This document shows positions 7,069 through 10,620 of a stretch of 10,620 bases of DNA, one piece after another. The notes under the pieces are model-generated. The model saw nothing but the letters and a program-made list of their open reading frames with translations. It was not told the DNA's origin and did no database searches. Every line of letters starts with the position of its first letter. Positions within the stretch are counted from its first letter, which is position 1. The translations under genes were made by a program, and so were the position numbers. This DNA is from Beijerinckiaceae bacterium (GTDB lineage Bacteria > Pseudomonadota > Alphaproteobacteria > Rhizobiales > Beijerinckiaceae). The DNA is taken from assembly GCA_947456315.1 (NCBI GenBank), contig CANGRU010000029.1, positions 1 through 10,620 of the forward strand, in the 5' to 3' direction.

Positions 7069-7953
7069 ATGGCAGAGGAATCACGTCCGCGGCTCGGTCG
7101 CGGTTTGGCGGCGCTCATCGGCGATTCGGCTCCGGAACCATCAGCTGTGGCACCCGCGACAGGACAGAAACGCGTTCCTATAGAATTCATCCGTCCCAAC
7201 CCGCGCAATCCGCGGCGTTCGTTTGACGACGAGAATCTTGCAGAACTATCTGATTCTATTAAGGAAAAAGGCGTTATTCAGCCTATCATCGTGCGCGCCA
7301 ATCCCCGCACAGCTGACGCTTATGAAATCATCGCTGGCGAACGTCGTTGGCGAGCCGCGCAAAAAGCGGGGGTCCATGAGGTCCCGGTTGTCATTATCGA
7401 AGCGGATGACAAGCAAGCGCTTGAAATTGCGATCATTGAAAATGTTCAGCGCAGTGATCTGAACGCCATTGAAGAAGCGTTGAGCTACGAACAGCTGGCC
7501 AATGAATATACTTATTCGCATTCAGATATTGCGAAGATCATCGGCAAAAGCCGCAGCTACATTGCCAATACGATGCGTTTGCTGAAGCTGCCGGCTTCGA
7601 TTCATCAGATGCTCAAAGAAGGCCTGTTGTCAGCAGGCCATGCCAGAGCTCTTCTGTCCGTTGATGATGCCGAATCGCTTGCGAAACGGATTGTCGCAGA
7701 GGGTTTGACGGTTCGTGATGTCGAAAGATTGGCGAGCGAAGCAGGCAAACCGGCAGGCACGACTAAAAAATCGAACGAGGCTAGCAAGCCTAAGGCGCCC
7801 AAAGACGCCGATACGCGCGCCCTCGAAAAAGCATTGAATGATGTGCTTGGCATGAATGTGTCGATTGCGCATGAGGGCGAATCCGGTTCGGTCACGATCT
7901 TTTATTCGTCGCTCGAACAGCTCGACGCCCTTTGCCAAAGGCTTAAATCTTAA
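7069..7953 (+). CDS. parB: Chromosome-partitioning CTPase/DNA-binding protein ParB
   Basis: ParB recognises parS, loads there as a CTP-gated sliding clamp and spreads to form the partition complex that ParA moves. Of 294 residues, the N-terminal RLGRGLAALIGD (8-19) is the ParA-stimulating motif. The CTP-binding N-domain includes GVIQPIIVR (68-76), the GERRWRA box (90-96) and ENVQRSDLNAIEEA (124-137). A helix-turn-helix with HSDIAKIIGKSRSYIANTMRLL (about 151-172) reads parS. A Lys/Ala/Pro-rich linker (about 226-247) leads to the C-terminal dimerisation domain (about 248-294). The start ATG has GAAAGG at 7056-7061, seven bases upstream. Two perfect target sites lie 1.1 and 3.4 kb upstream, completing the system. 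The stop overlaps the convergent holA stop by four bases, leaving no space for a separate terminator. Confidence 0.97.
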   Translation: MAEESRPRLGRGLAALIGDSAPEPSAVAPATGQKRVPIEFIRPNPRNPRRSFDDENLAELSDSIKEKGVIQPIIVRANPRTADAYEIIAGERRWRAAQKAGVHEVPVVIIEADDKQALEIAIIENVQRSDLNAIEEALSYEQLANEYTYSHSDIAKIIGKSRSYIANTMRLLKLPASIHQMLKEGLLSAGHARALLSVDDAESLAKRIVAEGLTVRDVERLASEAGKPAGTTKKSNEASKPKAPKDADTRALEKALNDVLGMNVSIAHEGESGSVTIFYSSLEQLDALCQRLKS

Positions 7954-8984
7954 GATCCGCCACGCCGGGCGGCTGTTGCGATAGACCAAAAGGCGCGCGT
8001 GGCAAGGGCTTCTGACAAGCGTGCGTCCTTACGTATATCACTGAGCGCCCGGCCCAGAATGTCTATGGCGCGCGCCAATGCCTCGGTTGACCAGCGATCG
8101 AATTGCGCGCTCAAAGCTTCTTTTCGGGGAAAGATAAACGCTTTCCGGCTGGCTTTTTCCAGGGCTGCTTCACGTGGCACACCACGTTCAAAATCAAGTC
8201 GCGCACGATGCAGCATGACCGCATAGCGCGATGCCATGCCGATCAACATACCTGCATCATTGCCTGCGCCGAGGGCTTGCATCACCGTTTCATCGACCAG
8301 ATCCAGACGACCTGAAAAAGCTGCATTGAGAGCTGAGTCGAGGTTCAGCGCCGCCGCATCAGCAACGATCGCCTCAACATCAGCTTGGGTAATTTCACTT
8401 TCGCCGTGCTTGTAAAGAAGCAGTTTGTCGAGCTCCAAACGCGTCGTGAGACGGTCAGCACCAAGGGAATGAGAGAGGAGTTCGGTTGTTTCACGATCGA
8501 TAGAAAGGCCTGATTTACGGGCCTGTTCTGTAATCAGCGCCCGCAATTGCTGAGGGTCGTCATGGGTGCATTCGACGGCAGCTGCGTTTCTTTCTTTTTC
8601 AAAAAGTTTGCGCAATGCCGAATCGCGTTTGAGGGGGCCGGCTTCAACCAAGACGACCGTATCTTTTAATTCCATGTCCATGACGGCATCAAAAGCCGGA
8701 ATCATGTTACGTGATCCAGCCTTCACCCAGATCGCCCGCCGGCCACCAAACAATCCAATCGTATTGCACTCGTCGGCGAGGCGACCTGTCTCGCTCGAGA
8801 GTTCGTCGCCATCCAAACGAACCAATTGGAATGCATCACTTGGGTCGTCAATGGATTGGCGCAGCACAACGCGCAGGCGCTCGTTCACGAGCCCTGCATC
8901 AGTGCCAAAAAAAAGATAAAAAAAGATATGGCCCGGCAATTTTGCGAGAAGCTTGTCAGCCTCCCAATGCCGAACTGCCACCAT
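7950..8984 (-). CDS. holA: DNA polymerase III, delta subunit
   Basis: HolA (delta) is the clamp-loader subunit that opens the beta sliding clamp during replication. The 344 residues match the usual length of about 340. The N-terminal MVAVRHWEADKLLAKL is typical of alphaproteobacterial HolA, followed by the FGTDAGLVNERL segment (26-37), where the family has its degenerate nucleotide-fold start. The TIGLFGGRRAIWVK stretch (75-88) and the middle LGADRLTTRLELDKLLLY segment (174-191) are family hallmarks. The C-terminal collar-type helical part carries FPRKEALSAQF (285-295). The start is two bases after the lptE stop with no clear Shine-Dalgarno sequence, so it is probably expressed by coupling to lptE. 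It faces parB tail to tail and their stops share TTAA. A degenerate parS-like sequence lies inside it at 8166-8181. Confidence 0.93.
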   Translation of the reverse strand: MVAVRHWEADKLLAKLPGHIFFYLFFGTDAGLVNERLRVVLRQSIDDPSDAFQLVRLDGDELSSETGRLADECNTIGLFGGRRAIWVKAGSRNMIPAFDAVMDMELKDTVVLVEAGPLKRDSALRKLFEKERNAAAVECTHDDPQQLRALITEQARKSGLSIDRETTELLSHSLGADRLTTRLELDKLLLYKHGESEITQADVEAIVADAAALNLDSALNAAFSGRLDLVDETVMQALGAGNDAGMLIGMASRYAVMLHRARLDFERGVPREAALEKASRKAFIFPRKEALSAQFDRWSTEALARAIDILGRALSDIRKDARLSEALATRAFWSIATAARRGGS

Positions 8985-8986
8985 GA

Positions 8987-9493
8987 TCAGCGTACCAAAG
9001 CGATGGCGAGGCGGTTCTTGATTTGCTCCGCCAAGGTGCGCGCGTCACGGATTTCAGCATCGCGTGCAGCGCGGATATTGGCAAACCGCTGGCTCGATCT
9101 GTCATACGAGGCGAAAGTAAAGGCCACGCCACTCGCAACGGGTGCGCCGCCCCCGATCGGCAGGAGCTTATAGTCGGCATCAATCACAATCGAACCGGCA
9201 GAGGCGCGCTGGCTGGTCGAATCAACGAGAGAGGCTTGGACGCGTTCACGCAAAACGATCTGAAGCCGATATTTCGGTTTTACCTCGGAGCCTGTGCCAT
9301 TCAGCAAGAAGCGCAGCTCATTGCTGAGATAGTGTCCTGAACGCTCGGGAATTGGGTCGATGGCAATGGCTGCAAGATCATTTTGTAAAGCTGCACCCTC
9401 CACACCGCCATAAAGCGGTTTGAAGCAGCCCATCACAGGCAGAAGTAAAGCACACACAAGCCCGAAGCGGCTCAGTCGATCAGACCACGACAT
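8987..9493 (-). CDS. lptE: LPS-assembly lipoprotein LptE
   Basis: LptE is the outer-membrane lipoprotein that plugs and helps fold LptD, the translocon that delivers lipopolysaccharide to the cell surface. I place the start at the ATG ending at 9493, giving 168 residues. AAGGA lies six bases before it, and the product then opens with a short signal peptide: basic SDRLSR, a hydrophobic [10 protein letters not shown] and lipobox VMGC, with Cys23 as the lipidated residue. The CFKPLYGG that follows is the usual alphaproteobacterial LptE start. A longer frame from 9550 would put the signal peptide internally and is rejected. The RYAVM-like motifs of larger proteins are absent; conservation is weak, as usual for LptE, so the call rests on the lipobox, the KPLYG motif, size and the conserved leuS-lptE-holA order. 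It overlaps leuS by 14 bases. Confidence 0.88.
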   Translation of the reverse strand: MSWSDRLSRFGLVCALLLPVMGCFKPLYGGVEGAALQNDLAAIAIDPIPERSGHYLSNELRFLLNGTGSEVKPKYRLQIVLRERVQASLVDSTSQRASAGSIVIDADYKLLPIGGGAPVASGVAFTFASYDRSSQRFANIRAARDAEIRDARTLAEQIKNRLAIALVR

Positions 9494-10620
9494 TGACGAT
9501 CCTTTTCGGAACGATGATGACCTTTTTGGGAAGTCGACCGTTGAGTTCACGCACGACCGCCTCGAGTTTCAGAGCTTCAGCTTCCACCAGCGCTTGATCC
9601 GCATCAGCTGCGATCTCAAGTTCAGCTCGCTTTTTCCCGTTCACTTGAACAGGTATAACAATTTGGTCGTCGGCCGCCAAGGCGCGGTCGACTTGCGGCC
9701 ATGATGATTCTGAAATTGGCTTTGTGTGACCCGCAACCGCCCAGCATTCTTCGGCCAGATGCGGCATCATGGGTGCAAACATCTGGATCATAAAATCCAG
9801 AGCTTCACGATAAGCGCGCCGCTCGTCCGCCGTAACCTGCTCGGGAGCAGTTATGGCCGCAATGGTTGCTGAGAGGGCATTTGTCATTTTGCGGATTTCC
9901 GCAAGGGCTGTGTTGAACCGCAGCCGTTCGATATGTTCCTCGACCTTGATCAGATGGCTATGCACAATCTTGCGAATGGTCGTGGCCCGGTCATTGAGGG
10001 GACCGGTTGGCAGTTCCGCCCCCTGAGACATCTCGCCCATTTCGCCAACAAGACGCCAGATTTGCTGCACATAGCGCGAAGCACCCTGAACACCTTCTTC
10101 ACTCCAGATCACATCGCGATCGGGTGGAGAATCTGAGAGCATGAACCAACGCGCGGTATCTGCGCCATAGGTGTCGATGATCTCGTCAGGATCAACTGTG
10201 TTGCGCTTTGATTTCGACATTTTTTCAATGGCACCAATGTTGATTGGTGAACCATCGGAAAGGTCAAAAGCTTTGCGTCCGTCTGGTGTTATTTCAAACC
10301 GAATCTCATTTGGCGTGCGCCAGCTTCCATCAGCAGCGCGATAAGTCTCATGGACAACCATGCCCTGCGTAAAGAGCCCGGCGAAAGGCTCTTTCACATT
10401 CAGATGACCTGTGGCTTGCATCGCCCGTGCGAAAAACCGCGAGTAGAGGAGATGCAAAATCGCATGTTCGATACCGCCAATATATTGGTCAACGGGAAGC
10501 CAATGATCGGCAGCTTTGGTTGTTGGCTGTTCGGTCGAAAGCGGATCGGTAAAGCGCGCATAGTACCAGGATGAATCAACGAAAGTATCCATCGTGTCGG
10601 TTTCGCGCCGAGCCGCTTTG
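9480..10620 (-). CDS. leuS: Leucyl-tRNA synthetase, C-terminal part (5' end outside window)
   Basis: LeuRS charges tRNA-Leu with leucine. About 379 C-terminal residues are visible; the frame is open through the right edge and reads [20 protein letters not shown], a core segment of the family, so the ATG at 10592 is internal. The class I catalytic fold is seen in [17 protein letters not shown], and the KMSKS signature ([12 protein letters not shown]) lies at visible residues 133-144. After it come the leucine-specific region ([20 protein letters not shown]), the anticodon-binding helical domain and the C-terminal [11 protein letters not shown] domain ending in [15 protein letters not shown]. 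The editing domain is beyond the window. The stop lies inside the start of lptE, with the lptE ribosome site embedded in the last leuS codons. No damage is seen. Confidence 0.96.
   Translation of the reverse strand, partial: KAARRETDTMDTFVDSSWYYARFTDPLSTEQPTTKAADHWLPVDQYIGGIEHAILHLLYSRFFARAMQATGHLNVKEPFAGLFTQGMVVHETYRAADGSWRTPNEIRFEITPDGRKAFDLSDGSPINIGAIEKMSKSKRNTVDPDEIIDTYGADTARWFMLSDSPPDRDVIWSEEGVQGASRYVQQIWRLVGEMGEMSQGAELPTGPLNDRATTIRKIVHSHLIKVEEHIERLRFNTALAEIRKMTNALSATIAAITAPEQVTADERRAYREALDFMIQMFAPMMPHLAEECWAVAGHTKPISESSWPQVDRALAADDQIVIPVQVNGKKRAELEIAADADQALVEAEALKLEAVVRELNGRLPKKVIIVPKRIVNVVV

Noticed and set aside
9494..9550. Longer lptE with 19 extra N-terminal residues
   Set aside because: Would bury the lipoprotein signal peptide and overlap leuS by 71 bases; the internal ATG has AAGGA at proper spacing.

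Overview
The window is a gene-dense, ordinary chromosomal stretch from an alphaproteobacterium of moderate GC content; I would not name a genus. The order hemE-hemJ-rho-mnmE-mnmG-rsmG-parA-parB, facing holA-lptE-leuS, is a conserved alphaproteobacterial arrangement. Every gene has recognisable core-family motifs. I see no mobile element, CRISPR array, tRNA, rRNA or accessory cassette.

Layout. Left edge (1-825, + strand): the 3' end of hemE, overlapping hemJ by one base; these are two steps of haem synthesis. Then a 178-base leader (826-1003) and rho, followed by an unusual 10-bp stem-loop. Next come mnmE and mnmG, whose products together make the wobble-uridine modification of tRNA. They are followed by rsmG (16S rRNA m7G methyltransferase) and the chromosome-segregation pair parA-parB. 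mnmG/rsmG and rsmG/parA overlap by four bases each (ATGA, GTGA). parB meets the minus-strand genes tail to tail, the two stop codons sharing a TTAA. Minus strand, read right to left: leuS (3' part only), lptE and holA, so tightly packed that they are almost certainly co-transcribed. No gap exceeds 300 bases.

The most notable non-coding signals are two perfect copies of the parS centromere site (16-mer TGTTTCACGTGAAACA, each extending to an 18-bp palindrome). One lies just before the likely mnmG start, the other inside rsmG about 300 bp before parA. Both sit in a frame reading Val-Ser-Arg-Glu-Thr. ParB encoded here should load on these sites and ParA should move the resulting complex, so the window holds a complete ParA-ParB-parS system. 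With hemE at the edge (the neighbour of the Caulobacter origin), this suggests the replication origin may lie close by, beyond the left end.

I found no convincing undescribed system. Points worth a second look are the in-frame parS copies and their effect on the mnmG start call, a C-rich rho leader with a possible 34-codon leader ORF, the rho-distal hairpin with its T-run in the loop, and a promoter-like element with two adjacent dyads inside rsmG upstream of parA.
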